From Lepiota brunneoincarnata (lineage: Eukaryota; Basidiomycota; Agaricomycetes; Agaricales; Agaricaceae), in assembly GCA_023014365.1 (NCBI GenBank), contig JAEBUN010000015.1:682001-746000 (forward strand): 64,000 bases of DNA, written 5' to 3'. The translations under genes and the position numbers were made by a program. A model generated the notes under the pieces. The model was not told where the DNA came from. It ran no database searches and saw nothing but the letters and a program-made list of their open reading frames with translations. This document shows, piece after piece, positions 23,828-35,959 of the stretch; position 1 is the first letter of the stretch; every line of letters begins with the position of its first letter.

Positions 23828-24945
23828 CTACTTTCGCTTAAGCGCAACAATCTTCTGCACATCCTCCCGCAACTTCCTCCTCCCCTCCCGAACCAGCCCT
23901 TCCTTATCAACCAGACCCAGTCGCAACGCCCTATCCTCGGGCATCCGAGCAAGCCGGGTCACACTCCGGATTCTCGGCCGTCGCTTGACATACCACTCCC
24001 AAGCATAACGCACCACTGCACCATCAGCATCATATGGCGTAGGGATTTCCGAGTAGCCGGGACGCGCTGTTGGATGACGGACGTAGATAGCCGAGCAGGT
24101 AGAGAAGGACGGTTCGATGTAGGCGGGGATGAAAAGGTGAGGAGAGGCATAATAAGGAAGGTAAAAGGGGGTATCCTTGTTAGGATCCGGTTTCGCAATC
24201 TTCGAATACCTGTTCACGTCGTCATACTTCTTATCAGGAAGAGGCTGAGGTTTGAGGAAGCGGATGGCAGAAGGATTGACAGAGATCATGTCTCCAGGCG
24301 CCAGTCGGGTGTTAGCATTCATATGCTGCAAGACACACGATGAGCATACAGAGAAAATCCAAGTGTCCCACCAAACACCAACCTTCTTTCCATTCAGCCT
24401 CACGTCCCCATGGATAACCAATCTCCTCGCCTCGTAAATGCTCTCCGCAAAGCAACACCTAAAAATAAACGTATCTATCCTCCTTTCCACCTCACTAAAC
24501 ATCAAACTCCCAACAGGCGGCATCCCCTTGCTCGCAATATCCTCTTCGCTCTCCTGAGTCCGCTTCTTCCGCCTCGCATACTCCTCAAGGCTGTCCTTGT
24601 CATCACCAGCCTTGACGGCACGACGCGGACGGACGTCAGGAATAGTTTCAGGGAGATACCACCGCTTGAAGATCTTTTCGTTGATGTAGTCTCCGTGATA
24701 GGCACGTACGACCGCTTTCGAGAGCCAGCGTTGTTGGAAAAGTGTTTGAGAGCCCGTGTTTTTGAGTTTGATAGACTCAGATTTGGGGCCAACGGTGCGT
24801 TGCCAGAGGTTGTACAAGTTTTTGGGTGACCAACTCTATGTGCTTGCATAAGAACATGGCTGGAAATGGGTCACCGGCCGCCAGTATTTGGACGTACCAT
24901 GCGGGGCAGAGCCCGACGAAAGTTGAAGATGCCCCGATCGCGCAT
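23828..24945 (-). CDS. NAM9: Mitochondrial ribosomal protein uS4m (NAM9)
   Basis: uS4m is a primary rRNA-binding protein of the mitochondrial small subunit. Exons 24945-24898, 24835-24383 and 24325-23828 splice to 332 aa. The start MRDRGIFNFRRALPRM and then NLYNLWQRT match fungal uS4m. The S4 RNA-binding fold is RRIDTFIFRCCFAESIYEAR-RLVIHGDVRLNGKK-HMNANTRLAPGD-MISVNP, split by the second intron between the two Lys and His-Met. A long C-terminal extension ends in basic residues. The intron 24326-24382 keeps an open frame, so an unspliced form would lengthen the protein by 19 residues. The small membrane protein gene lies just downstream on the same strand. Confidence 0.92.
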
Positions 24946-25107
24946 CGCTTTGTGAGTGGTTCAGCCCTCGCCTAGCGTCTGTGCTGGTGGTCAAGAGTAT
25001 GTCGGTGCGAAGGTAGTTGTATGTACGTGACGAGGAGGGCGACGCGCCCCGGCTAAACCTAGAAAAATTTGAAACCCCGATTACAAAAATAGACACCACT
25101 ATATACA

Positions 25108-27851
25108 TCATTTCCTCTTCCCAACGTTGCTAACCTTCTCCTTGAACCCTCCCCATACGCCCTCACCGTGGCTCCCAGCCTTCTCAACCCCTATTTCCCT
25201 TCGGTGGTGCTTCTTGACACGCCCAAGCATCCACACGCCGTACCATAGCACAAGCAACCCACACATAACTGCAACTCCGCCTGTGACAGAAATAGTAACT
25301 ATCGACGTTCGACTGAACTCTCCGTTATGAACACCATAGATGTTGACGAGGGTCGATATTATCCCTGCGAGCGAGTTGAGCAGTCCTGGACTGGAAAAGA
25401 AAAAAGAAAAAAAAGACACATGAGGAACGAGGACAACGACAGGAAGGGGGAACAAGACGCGTACAGGAAAATCTTGTTGACGAGCCAAATGTAGTTGTTC
25501 ATCCATCTCCACCAGAGATATACCATTCCTATAATCCCTACACCTGTGCAGACAAACGCGATTACGAATCTGTGAAGAGGTGGTCATTAGAATAGACGAA
25601 ATGCCATCGAGATAATCGAATCTTACAAAGGCAAATTTACAATCCTATCAACCAACGCAGCTCCAACACCCGCACTCAGGTTTAAACTCCGTAAACTCGT
25701 AAAAGTACCTGGAAAGAGCACAAATCCAGCAAGCAAAATCCACGTGAAGAATGATGCAGAGAGGTTAGATATCGTGGGTATATCGTCAAGCGCAAGAAGC
25801 ATATTCATATATCGCGATCGTGAAGAAGGCGGAATAGCATTATATTTCGCCTTTTCCTCCGCAACTGTGCGAGGCTGCTGGGACTCGGCAGGTGGAGGGC
25901 GTCCAGGGTGTGACGTAGTAGAAACGGGATCTGACTGGGATTGTGGGCGGGGTGCAGAGGGGTGAGGCTCCTTTGTTCTATTTGCAGGCCCGGCTGAGGT
26001 TCCTGTCGCTTCCTTCTCCGGCGTGCCGACGGGCTTTGGCGGTGTTGGAGGTGGCCTCACCGTGTCGCGACCCACGGGCTTACTAGTCTGGGGCTCTTGC
26101 ACTGGGGAAGCCGGACTGCTCGCGCCGACATTCCTCTTGAGAGTAGGTCTTAGAGCCCTCGGCGGTGACGGAACAGGACCGGCAGAAGATGGTGTGGGGG
26201 TCCCAGGCTGGGGTTCCGAGGTAGATTCTGGTGCCACAGGGATTTTCGGCTGAGGTCGCACCTGTGGCTTTGGTGCGCCAGCTTCGGAGCTCAGTGCTAC
26301 CTTAGCCACTGGATCTGTTGGTGGCTTTTCACCTCCCGACACGGGCACAAGTGGTAAAGGCGGTCGTGAGCTCTGTCCCTCCCTCCCAGATGAAGGAATA
26401 GGTGCCCCGCTGGATGCGCTAGAAGAAGGGGCGTGCTTGCTGACCCTTAGCGGAGCGGTTCCGATGGGCCCCGCACCACCACTGCCAGCCGCAGGGGCGT
26501 GACCTGGGAGACTAGAACCAGCTTCTTGGTCAGATTTTCTTTTCGAATCATGGGCTATCGAAGGTGTGAGTGTAGCGCCTTCGGCACTATCTTGTCTCGC
26601 GACCGGGGAAGGGGGAAGGGGTCGCGGGGGGTGAGTATGAGCTGAGCTTCCGGCGTAAGATTGAACGTGAGTATGAGTATCGTGGGGGTATGGGAGAGGT
26701 TCAAATTCGAGATTTGTTCCAGCAATGAAATGACCCGCGGCAGAACCCACTTGACCTGAACTTTGTGTACCGTACGTCGAAGATGGAAGTGTTCCCCACG
26801 AATTAACTTGTCGTTGTGTTGACGGGCTGGGAACGGGTATAGTAGCGGGTATGGGTAGCGGAGGACGACTGTCAGTACGATGCCCGGTTTCAGAGTTCGT
26901 TGAGGCATGTGTTTCGGGCACGGGAAGACCGAATAGCAGGGGTTGAGGTAGCGATCTTGGCTGATGGGGCTGTGGCTCTGGGAAGGAAGGGGGACTGGCA
27001 GTCCGTCCTTGAAATCGAGGCTCCGGAAACGTTGGTTCATCACCAGACTGTTCGACAAATTTTCGCAAGTATGATTCCACGTCTTCTAAGTCATCTGGGG
27101 GAGGTCCACTGCCTTGACTTGCAGTGGCTTGCTCATGCGTCTGCGACGCCTGAGGGACAGGTAAGGGCCTCCCTTGGTTCCCGCGAAGGTCATAATCCAT
27201 CGTTGCCGCCCGCCTGGGACTCGCGGAACCTTCTCCAGATCCCTTGCGGCCATGGTCAACATCCTCGCCCAGTGCCACAGTGGCACGCCTCTCTGGTAGT
27301 TCGCGCCATCCTTCTCCGTTCCCGCCTATTCTGACAGTACTGTCGCCTCCCTCGCCTTTCTCGGCGTCTAATTCAGCGTGCGCATGTGGCGGAGTCGAAG
27401 GGGCAGAGGCATACAACAGTTCCGAGTCACTGGCTGCAGTAGATGCCCTTTCGTCCTCATCCTGACCGTGACCGTGTCTCTGAGGGGGAACAAAGTCATC
27501 TGGATCCCTGTCGTCGATGATCCGCGTGCCCAACCCGGATCCACGTCCACCTTGCGCATGTTCATTGCTATGTTGTGGGTGTGAGTGCGGGTGTCCCGGC
27601 ACAGATGGGAGTGGACGGGGGGAGTTTGACGTTGATCTTGTAGCCTGGCCACCCGTAACCGCACCTGCCGGACTTGGGGCTTGAGATCTTCCAATCGTCG
27701 GACTGGGGAATAGCGGCCTCGAGAAGTTAGGCGTTTCTCGAGCTGGGGACGTCGGGGATGGCGCTGAAGAGTTCCCAGTGTGACCTGAACTGGATGGGCC
27801 CGCGACATTAGGCAATTTGGTATCAATATTGACGTGAGACGGTTGTGGCAT
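25108..27851 (-). CDS. Pro/Ser-rich protein with C-terminal multi-pass membrane domain
   Basis: No named family is recognised. The first exon (27851 to about 25627) encodes about 740 residues of disordered, low-complexity sequence rich in Pro, Ser, Gly and His, then EEKAKYNAIPPSSRSRYMN and the first helix (FFTWILLAGFVLFPGTF). Two further exons add helices FVIAFVCTGVGIIGMVYLWW and LLNSLAGIISTLVNIYG, then IVTISVTGGVAVMCGLLVLW and a basic tail. This suggests four membrane helices at the C-terminus with a long cytosolic arm. The ATG at 27851 is used; the frame upstream opens only with TTG, and an upstream exon is possible. The CAP-G gene lies upstream on the same strand. Confidence 0.75.
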
Positions 27852-28448
27852 CACTGCACTGCCTGCCAACGGAGGACTTAATTACAGTTGATGGGCCTGT
27901 GATAGTGATTTGCCAACATGTGTTAGCCTATTGACGGGATATTGATAGTATATCACTCACTGAAGTTATGTTCTCTGCTTCAGAGTGGATGGTGGTGACC
28001 ACTGACGGGGTCAATGGGATCAGCGGAGGGTCCGGCTCAGGGGCCTGGGAATGGAAGACGGCCCAAGCCACATTCCCGCGCTAGCCTCTGAAAGACGACG
28101 ACTTATCGAATTTCAACGCCCATCTCTTCTCACGTGCACAGTACTGATAGGCGCCTAATTTCCTCGGAGTTGCCTTACTACTATGTCGAATAGCTAACAC
28201 AATTTCTCAATGACCAAGATTGATAAATCCCAAGTCCTTAATAATTCCCAGATCTACTCTCAGACTACCGAACTACAATCCATTGGCGAACGGCAGACAC
28301 AAGAGTTGGCGAGCATTCTCTTCCTCGACTCTGGGAGAGGGCTCATCGCTCACCCCAAACCAGGTCTCCAAATCCTCCTCGATGCCTCTATCCAAGACGC
28401 CTTCCACGATTGGGACAGCACAAGGGACTACGATGAACATTGCTGCAC
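27852..28448. other. Intergenic stretch
   Basis: Presumed promoter of the membrane-protein gene and 3' flank of CAP-G. CAP-G may extend into it by a last exon (acceptor near 28404), but this is not certain. No other gene is seen. Confidence 0.4.
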
Positions 28449-31400
28449 CTATATGAGTGGTTGACATACAGTCCGGATTGTATCCAGGTGCAGTTTCAAG
28501 CATCTAATCAGCTGATCATCTACAACACCCAGAACATGGAGCTTGGAGAACATCTGACAAAGAACCTTTCTGCCGTCCTCTGCCAAACCCATGAGTTGCC
28601 ACATCACCAGTAGCCACTATCCACTAGGATCTTACTGTCAAATTCGAAGGTCGGTCGCAAGAGCTCTTTGAGTACTTCAATTGCCAGATAGAGATGAAGT
28701 GACTCATTTTCTCTTAGTTCCTTCTCGTCCGCAAGGCCGTTAGTGGTACTGCCAAAATAATCACTCTTGGGACAATGGTATACAAGGATAATCACATACA
28801 CAGCGCTGCTCAACCGAGTGGGGTCTGTCAGATCGACGAACATAGTGGCTATCTGTGAAGCCGTCGCGATATCCTCATCCTCCTCCAACTCTGCTCGTGA
28901 TTTCTTCGCTTCGGAAAACATGCGCAGGAAAATCTGAATATCGCTTAGTCCCCAAACTGGGTAAATGGCAGTGTTCTAGCACTCACGCTCATGGTGTTCT
29001 TCTGATTTGTGACAGAAGAATAGCTATAAACTGGGAAGAAGCAAGTCAGACATTACCGTAGTTCCCGGTTTCCAGACGTCGCTGGCGAGAGGAAAGCAAG
29101 CATCAAGTTGGCTATGGATTAACACCTTGAGTCAGCAATAAGCGCGAACACTCGGTGAGAAATACTCACATTAATACCATGTGCTATACCAGCAAGTACA
29201 AGCTTGGACATTCCGAGGCATATGGTTGCCAGGACGCTAGGGTCTCGTTCCTCTCTTAACCTCGAAATAAGAAAGTCGTCAGTGATTTCCTGGCTCTGGT
29301 GACACATCAGCAACTCATTCTTCGAAGACAACTTTCAACGAACTTTCTTAGGTTGGGATCGCACGAAACCTACCTCGTGTACCATAAGCATGTCGAAGAA
29401 AATCTTGTACAGGCTCGACTTCATCTTACCGGGAGAAGTAAGAATTTGACTTGAAAAGAAGCCGACAGAGCTGAGCGCTCGCCTCTGGTAAAAGATATGA
29501 GCCCAATGGGACAGCAGAAATAGTGAGAACTCCAACCTGTGCGATCGAGCAACACAGATCAAGGCAGATCAAGGCTCTCTCGCGGATGTGGGCATCTTTG
29601 ATGTGTACTGAAGGTATAATTAGGTCGCGCATTAGGCCTTCGAGTGTTGAGTTCTCTTTAAAGGTCTAAGGAAAAGCTTGTTTCGGCATCATTCTAAGTA
29701 TGATGTTTTAGTCTCGATCCCCTAGATGTGCTCATACACAAACCTACGACAGGTTCCTCGGGCTCATCCATAATAGGATCTCCCGGATCAACGATACTCT
29801 CGACAACTTGGATGAGATCCTCCTCGTCTACGGAGAGTTTCCTCAGGACATCTAAACAGCAGCCGACAAGGGACTCGGGAAGCAGTTCCATTGAACTCAT
29901 ATCTCCTGATAACCTATTGAACGGGTGAAGAAGGGACGATAGGGTTGGTTCACTTACTGACTAATTGAAGCATCTTTCGTTTCCCGATCTCATCACTGCA
30001 GTCCAAGTTAACAGCCAGCTTGAGCATCTCTGCGAATACCAACTCCTTATTGTACAGATCGTCCTCTCTCTCTTGCAGCTCTGCGTCATCAAAATCGGGT
30101 ACCAGCTTGTCGTCAATGAAAGCTTGAAGGGCATCTAGAAGGGTATTATATGATTGTTGAATGGAGAATGCGAGCGCAGTCACGACCGGAAGAACCGTCT
30201 CCAGCCGAATCTCATCTTTTGTCGCAATGCAGTGCTCGACGAACACGCGAGCAAGGAAAGGCCGCCCAGGAGTGAGGTTTTTCCCAGTAACTACCTGAAT
30301 TAGGCCGAATTCCAAACGTAAGGCAACATTAAGATAGAACATACCATGGAACTGGATGCTACCCAAAATGTCTGGACATGTCGTAAAGACGCTGAGTAAT
30401 GCATCTGCAGCAACACCCCCCTGGCCCCAGATCAAACATGTTTAGGAGTGAAAGGATCCCCTTTGCGACCCCTTCAGTTCTTACCACATCCTGCTCAGAT
30501 TTGACCGCGGCGATATTAACAACATCAATCCAAGTCCCAATCAAGGACGATGTCCGCAGTCCGAACGGATTCCTCCTGGTCACCGAGACCATCTTTTATG
30601 ATCTGTTCCCTCTGAGCGATGGTGAACGCCCGTGGGTGTGTTGGTCCCATGACTTTGAGCTTATCGCCTTGTTTTGTGTCGAGCTCCAGGACGGCGGTGA
30701 GCAAGACTCCGGGAACGGTGGTTTCCGTACCACTCATCCCCCGAGTATATGAGGAAGAGTGGTCGTGGTAATAGGTAGGTTGAGTAGAACGGCTCATCGG
30801 ACATCACTTCATTTTCGTGAATGTCAGGAAGATTAAGACTGAAGTGGTATGGCGTACGAGGAGAAATCATGAGTCAGGGCATCGAGAAGTACATCGATCA
30901 CGGAGACTTGACCGCTTTCGATGTCATCATCGGTCTCCACGGCGCAGAACTTGGAGATTGCTACTACTGCTTGCGACCGGACGCTCGCCTCCTTATCACT
31001 CACACGAGCTAACAAAGCATCACGGAGCGCGTCGTAGATTTCCTTGCTAGAGCCGCAGTCAAAAAAGTCGATCCATACCATGTAAAAGTGATTCACTCAA
31101 TCTCTCCGAGATGGGAAACCATTTCCACCAGGGTCTGCAGAACACGGTAACGCACATTCTTGTCCTTGGCCTTCGAAACTCTCAACAAAAACTTCAAGAG
31201 TCGTGCCGTAAAACGAGTCGCAGTCGAGTCTTCGTCGTCAACGTCGACGGACCCTTGTGCCCATTTTTCATCCGCAGCTGGTGTACTAGGTGTCAGAAAG
31301 TACAAGAGTCATCCTCACCCCTCTCGTTAATGAACTTGGTGACAGGCGTACGCCCCAATAAATTTGATTACTCTATTAGCAGTGGTGATACCCTTTTTAA

Positions 31401-31655
31401 GGGGCAAAACGAGCACAAGCATGCGATTTATCATGTCCTCAAACAGTCCTTCGCGCCTGTCAGCCCGATGCTCCGTCCATTGCTCACCGATTCCCAGAAA
31501 TTGGCTGCATCTCAAATGGATTTTGTGGAGGGCAACGCAATTCTTCTGATGGTTTGCATCCGAGAATTGAACTTGGTCGAATATCTTGGATATATTGCAG
31601 AAGAATGATATGCAAAGTTTATCGCCGCGTCTGGTTTGCTAGACCTTCCAGGCAT
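28449..31655 (-). CDS. YCG1: Condensin complex subunit CAP-G / YCG1
   Basis: This is a HEAT-repeat subunit of condensin that contacts DNA with the CAP-H kleisin and drives mitotic chromosome compaction. It is spread over many exons. Recognisable blocks in order are KIFDQVQFSDANHQKNCVAL, GLFEDMINRMLVLVLPLKKG, LLKFLLRVSKAKDKNVRYRV, ALLARVSDKEASVRSQAVVA, QREQIIKDGLGDQEESVR, GVAADALLSVFTTCPDILGS, ALQAFIDDKLVPDFDDAE, KDAHIRERALICLDLC, RLREERDPSVLATICLGMSK, and IATMFVDLTDPTRL, which matches the LLVDLTRP segment of animal CAP-G. A final exon, KVLCQMFSKLHVLGVVDDQL, reaches the stop at 28449. The ATG at 31655 gives MPGRSSKPDAA. The frame between this and the next exon is not fully resolved, and a short extra C-terminal exon is possible. 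Confidence 0.88.
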
Positions 31656-33166
31656 TGTGGCTGGCCAGTGTTTAATGAGAGAGAAGCCGATTGTTTCATC
31701 AGACGCGCCGCGATCACGTGGCTTTCGCAACAGTCACATTTAATATCTCTCTCAAGACTTTTACAACTCGTTATACATTATATTTCACTTAGTCTGATCA
31801 GAACGGAGATAACCCTCAGCGCAATCGCGCATGGACATGCCTAAGCCACAGCTACCCAAGCAAAGGTTTTCCTGAAGAAATAACCGGCCAGGCATGTACG
31901 GGACCTAACCGGTGCAGGTTTTCAGCCCGCTCTGCGTGTCATATTTATTGTGGGCTAGGACCCCACAAGGCAACTCGGCGTGAAGTAGTTACAAAATAGT
32001 ACACACCTGTAGTAGAGCGGTAATGTATTGAGTACGGGGCGGTACTGGAGCGGGTATGGAGCAGTTGGGTATCAGTACTTACCTTGGTTTTGACAGTGTA
32101 TCAGTGGCTATCCACAGGAGATGCTTTGCCTGTGAAGAATGTACAATAGATTTCACTCGATATCAAACAAAGGACAATGCTCCATTTGTCTGTATTCATT
32201 GTCATTGCAGCAGTGCGACAGTTGTCATGTTGCTCCGGTGCTGTAGTTCTCGTGTATTGTGAGCAATTGACAGCGTTCTTGGTTAGTGTGTTGACCGAGG
32301 ACAAACGAATGTTGTTATGGTTGAAAATAGTTAGTATGTTCATTGTTAACATTATGGTGATGGCAATGGTAGCGGTAAGGTATCGGTGATGTGGTGGTTG
32401 GGTGCGGTACCGTAGCGGTGGTGTGCGGGAGCGGGAAATTCTCAAGGCCGCTGCGCTACAGGAACGTGCTTGTTCCCAAACAATATCACAAAAGTGTCAG
32501 CGCTCTCCTAGCCCAGGGTTTAAGCACCACGTCCAAGGTGACAATATTCAATCGCCAATTCTGTTCCGTGTTTTAATATACCTGTACGCCTTGATGTCAG
32601 GATCAGATTCCGAGATGACATCACTTTCATATGCACTTACACACTTCACAAGATCGCGCAGTCCAAGGCGATGTTAGCCCTATCACTACGCAGGAGAACG
32701 GGGAAAGAAACGGTGTAGCATTTGTAGTGGGTCGCTCGAGACTGCTAAAAGCATTTAGCACTCTGAAGAGGAACGTCTTGCAGTGCTATAAGTATTCCAT
32801 AACCAAAATTCGGTGTGGAGAAGCAACCATGGAGGATCCCAGGCACCCGCCAACATTCCGTGCTCTCCTTCGAGGAGGAGGGGGGCCGGGTGAGAGCATA
32901 ATTGGCCATTTTGAAAAAGTAATCAGGGGTGAATACATAGCAGTGATTCTTTCTTGCTTATGTCAGAATCACCCGAGCCAGATCGGCATTTGATGATCAG
33001 GCTAGTCTTTCACTCATAACTTCGACTATCACTGGGCCATCTTTCTGGAGTGTTTTTGAATCGAATATCTGCTTATTATTCCTACACGAGCGTCGAATTG
33101 GCTGGGTATATATTATATCCCTAGCTTGGATGTCTCCTGCTGACCCCATTAAACTTGGATCCAGTC
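31656..33166. other. Intergenic stretch, imperfect GGTA/GCGG-rich segments
   Basis: No supported gene. Two GC-rich stretches at about 32010-32065 and 32370-32445 share phrases such as GCGGTA, GGTATCGG/GGTATCAG and GAGCGGG in similar order, possibly an old direct duplication. A 120-codon frame at 32631-32993 has no recognisable domain. Confidence 0.35.
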
Positions 33167-34280
33167 ATGGGTCACAGCTTTAGCATCCTTTTCCCCTCTC
33201 TCTTCGGCGCCGTTCGAGCAATAGAGAAAAGTCCCTTGGCAAAGCTACCCAAAAATGAGATTCTGATAGCGTGTGTCTCTCATTTCGAGATGCTATCAAT
33301 GACTCGGCGGTCTAATCGTCAAAGCATTCAATCAGGCTCGTGGGGGTCACAGGTTCGGGGATGAGCCAGGCATGTTATTAGAACTTGGCCTCCACTCTGT
33401 TTGACGACCTCGTTCCTAGCTTATTCACGATGCGACGGGGGCATATGCGGCTGAAGTTGCTCCCGAAGAACGCATGGATGACGAGCCGTTCACAACCGAG
33501 ATCAAACAAACCCAGTTCACGATTCATGGAGTCAACTTTGCGGACTTCCCGCTCGTCTTCATCGACACTCCCGGGTTCGACTTTCATAGACATAACAACG
33601 AATACACCGCCCTTATTTCCTTGGCACAATGGCTGGAAGCTAAGTGCGTTTGAGGCCCGCCCTACCCGGAATGCTGCTTGCTCAGTAATATCCACAGTAA
33701 ACCCAATACCCAGCTTCATGGGCTTATCTATATGCACAACATATGGTCCGAGGACTTGCATCGCCGACCCCCATTCAACTCACCCGACATCCTCGAAAAG
33801 TTGTGTGGTCAGGATTGGCCCAAGAAAGTCATCCTTGTGAACTCACACTGGAATCAGCGCGAGAATCCCGAGTCAAGGATGCCCAGAATCGAGAAGTACT
33901 GGGAAGAAATGAGCCACGAGGGCTCGACGATGGAGCGTTATGAAGCCTGCAAGAGCAGCACCGCCTGGAGAATACTCAGGCCATTGGTCAAAAACGCAGA
34001 GGCCGCCCGTGAGGAGAGCTTGATAGGAGAACTCAACCAGCTGAAACGCCATTTATCCGACGAGGTCCGCCGAAATGTCACACGCGTTTTGGCGAAGAAG
34101 GCACAATTAATACGGGGAGCTATTTCAAGGCTTGGGGAATCCCCGGCCCCACTGACACAACAGGAGAAGCAAGAATATGACGCTGTGCAACTTGAGGCGG
34201 TATCCCTCTGGAAACAAGTAGAAGATGTCATCACACTCGAACCTGTGGAATTGCGACAACGCTTGGCGTCTGGGCGCTAG
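33167..34280 (+). CDS. AIG1-like GTPase homologue lacking the Walker A lysine, copy A
   Basis: Exons 33167-33270, 33336-33369, 33420-33643 and 33686-34280 splice to 318 aa. The fold is that of fungal P-loop GTPases of the AIG1/IRG-like type. The beta-1 strand and P-loop read NEILIALVGVTGSGMSQ, with Met where the invariant Lys of GxxxxGK[ST] should be. The G3 motif FIDTPGFD is intact. The G4 position reads VNSHWN instead of N/TKxD. The C-terminus is a long charged helical region (about 33990-34270). The start MGHSFS fits an N-myristoylation signal (Gly2, Ser6). The second intron (33370-33419) begins GC. Nucleotide binding is likely weak or absent. It is paralogous to 35190-35959, with the same exon phases. 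Confidence 0.8.
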
Positions 34281-35189
34281 TGGTCAAACCTACTGTTCCT
34301 GTAAGCCTTGAGCTCGAACACGAGATCACTCAAGTTGAGGAGGCTCACGAACTTACACCCGCATGCAGACTCACAACCCTTACGTCCCTTTGTATTGACG
34401 GCTTAATTCAGTCAACTTACCGGAGTGGCGGTGCGGGCCTTGGTTTTACCGGAACCCCCAGGTCGTTCGCAGTCATTTCCAGTCGAAAATATTTGCATAT
34501 TCGGAAATAACACTGTTGGATAAGATCCTCTGTGTTCGGGGGTCTTTGTCAAGCCACTCCCGCACTGACACCCTCCCCTCCGACTGGCACGAGGGGGTTG
34601 TCTTTTGAACTCCCCTTTTTCGGCATTGCTATTTACACAGTTTCCTGATGTATTAATGTTTAATAAACCCTGTGCCCCCGGGCTGTAACAAGTACGGCAT
34701 CCCCCGAAAGGATAGTTCTCTTCGGGTCCTGGGTTATCCGCTGGCACCCAGATTGAAAATGGGCGGGGAGTAAAGGCGCTGACCACGCTACCTCATTCTT
34801 GGGTCTCTCAACGTTGACAGATGGGCTCACTTGCCTTCTAGCCCGAATTACCGTCTTTCCGGGTCCCAGCTGCCACCTACTTAGTTCTTCTCCCCGGCGA
34901 GCGACCTGTGCAAGCCCTGTCGGCTCAGGCTGTACGCATCAACACCAACAGCTGGCGCAATCAAGGGCATGAGGCGTCCATGAGGTTTGACCATAGTGTA
35001 ATTATATATACCCGCCGCGCACTACTTTCCACGCGAGCTCTCATTTGTGTTAGTGCCCCCACGATCGAGTTTCAGCGCAACCTATCTCAATATCATCCCC
35101 TTCGATTACTACCAAAGGTAAGTACCATTTGAATACGTCCTTGAGGTGGTCCCACAGAATGCATAGGGACGACAGCTTAGTTGTCGGTC
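34281..35189. other. Intergenic stretch between the two GTPase-like genes
   Basis: No gene recognised. It probably contains the promoter of copy B. Confidence 0.45.
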
Positions 35190-35959
35190 ATGGGCTGTAT
35201 CACATCCAAAGGATTCCATGAAGGAATATTTATTGCGTATGCCATTCACCTGTATACACATCAAGTAATTCACATTCTCCCGTTCAGGGTCGTGGGCCGC
35301 ACAGGCTCGGGAATGAGTCAGGTCTGCTTCCGAGTACCCTATGATGAGGTAGTCCATGTTAATCTCTATTTAGTTCATTCATGACGCAACCGGCTTGTAT
35401 GAAGCCGGTATCGCAGAAAATTCTTTGTATCCATTTACACAAAGGATCACACCTGTCACAGCCACTATATCAGGGATCGGGCTCGTCACTCTCATCGATA
35501 CGCCAGGGTTCGACTACTCCAGAGGCAACGATGAATATACCACGTTCGCCAAACTAGCAAAATGGTTCAAGTGCAGGTGAGAACAAAATTGCTATTTGCT
35601 TGAATGTCTACCCACCACGAATGGTGTGCAGATATGGGCGGAACGCCCAACTCCATGGAGTGATCTACATGCATAACATTTGGAATGAGGAATTGTACGG
35701 TGGACGATCCAAATTCTCCGACTGCAAAGCTCTCCAGAAACTGTGCGGGCCCGACTGGTGTCGTAGGGTTATCTTCGTGAATTCTCATTGGGACGAATGT
35801 GCTCGTAGGGGCGAGGGAAATGCCGTAAACAGGGAGAACTCCTTGAAAGCGGACTATTGGAGCCTTATGCTTATGAAAGGCTCGCCTGATATGGTCCGAT
35901 ATGGACCTCCTGGTTCAGGACTAGCGTTGCGAATCCTGAGGAGCATAATCAGGAATTAA
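35190..35959 (+). CDS. AIG1-like GTPase homologue lacking the Walker A lysine, copy B (short)
   Basis: Exons 35190-35236, 35288-35321, 35374-35576 and 35632-35959 splice to 203 aa. Exon 2 is 34 nt, exactly as in copy A, and all intron phases match. The P-loop reads VVGRTGSGMSQ, again Met for Lys, then FIHDATGLYEAG, LIDTPGFDYSRGNDEY, and YMHNIWNEELYGG aligned with YMHNIWSEDLHRR of copy A. The G4 position is VNSHWDE. The protein stops after ALRILRSIIRN and lacks the roughly 100-residue helical C-terminus of copy A. The N-terminus MGCITSK has Gly2, Cys3 and Ser6, a strong signal for myristoylation plus palmitoylation. It is probably membrane-attached; its role is unknown. Confidence 0.75.

Noticed and set aside
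31980..32450. CRISPR-like or satellite array
   Set aside because: Only loose similarity between two GC-rich stretches, with no regular units. The organism is a eukaryote in which CRISPR arrays are not expected.
32631..32993. 120-codon plus-strand frame as a gene
   Set aside because: No recognisable motif, no neighbouring exons and no compositional signature of coding sequence.
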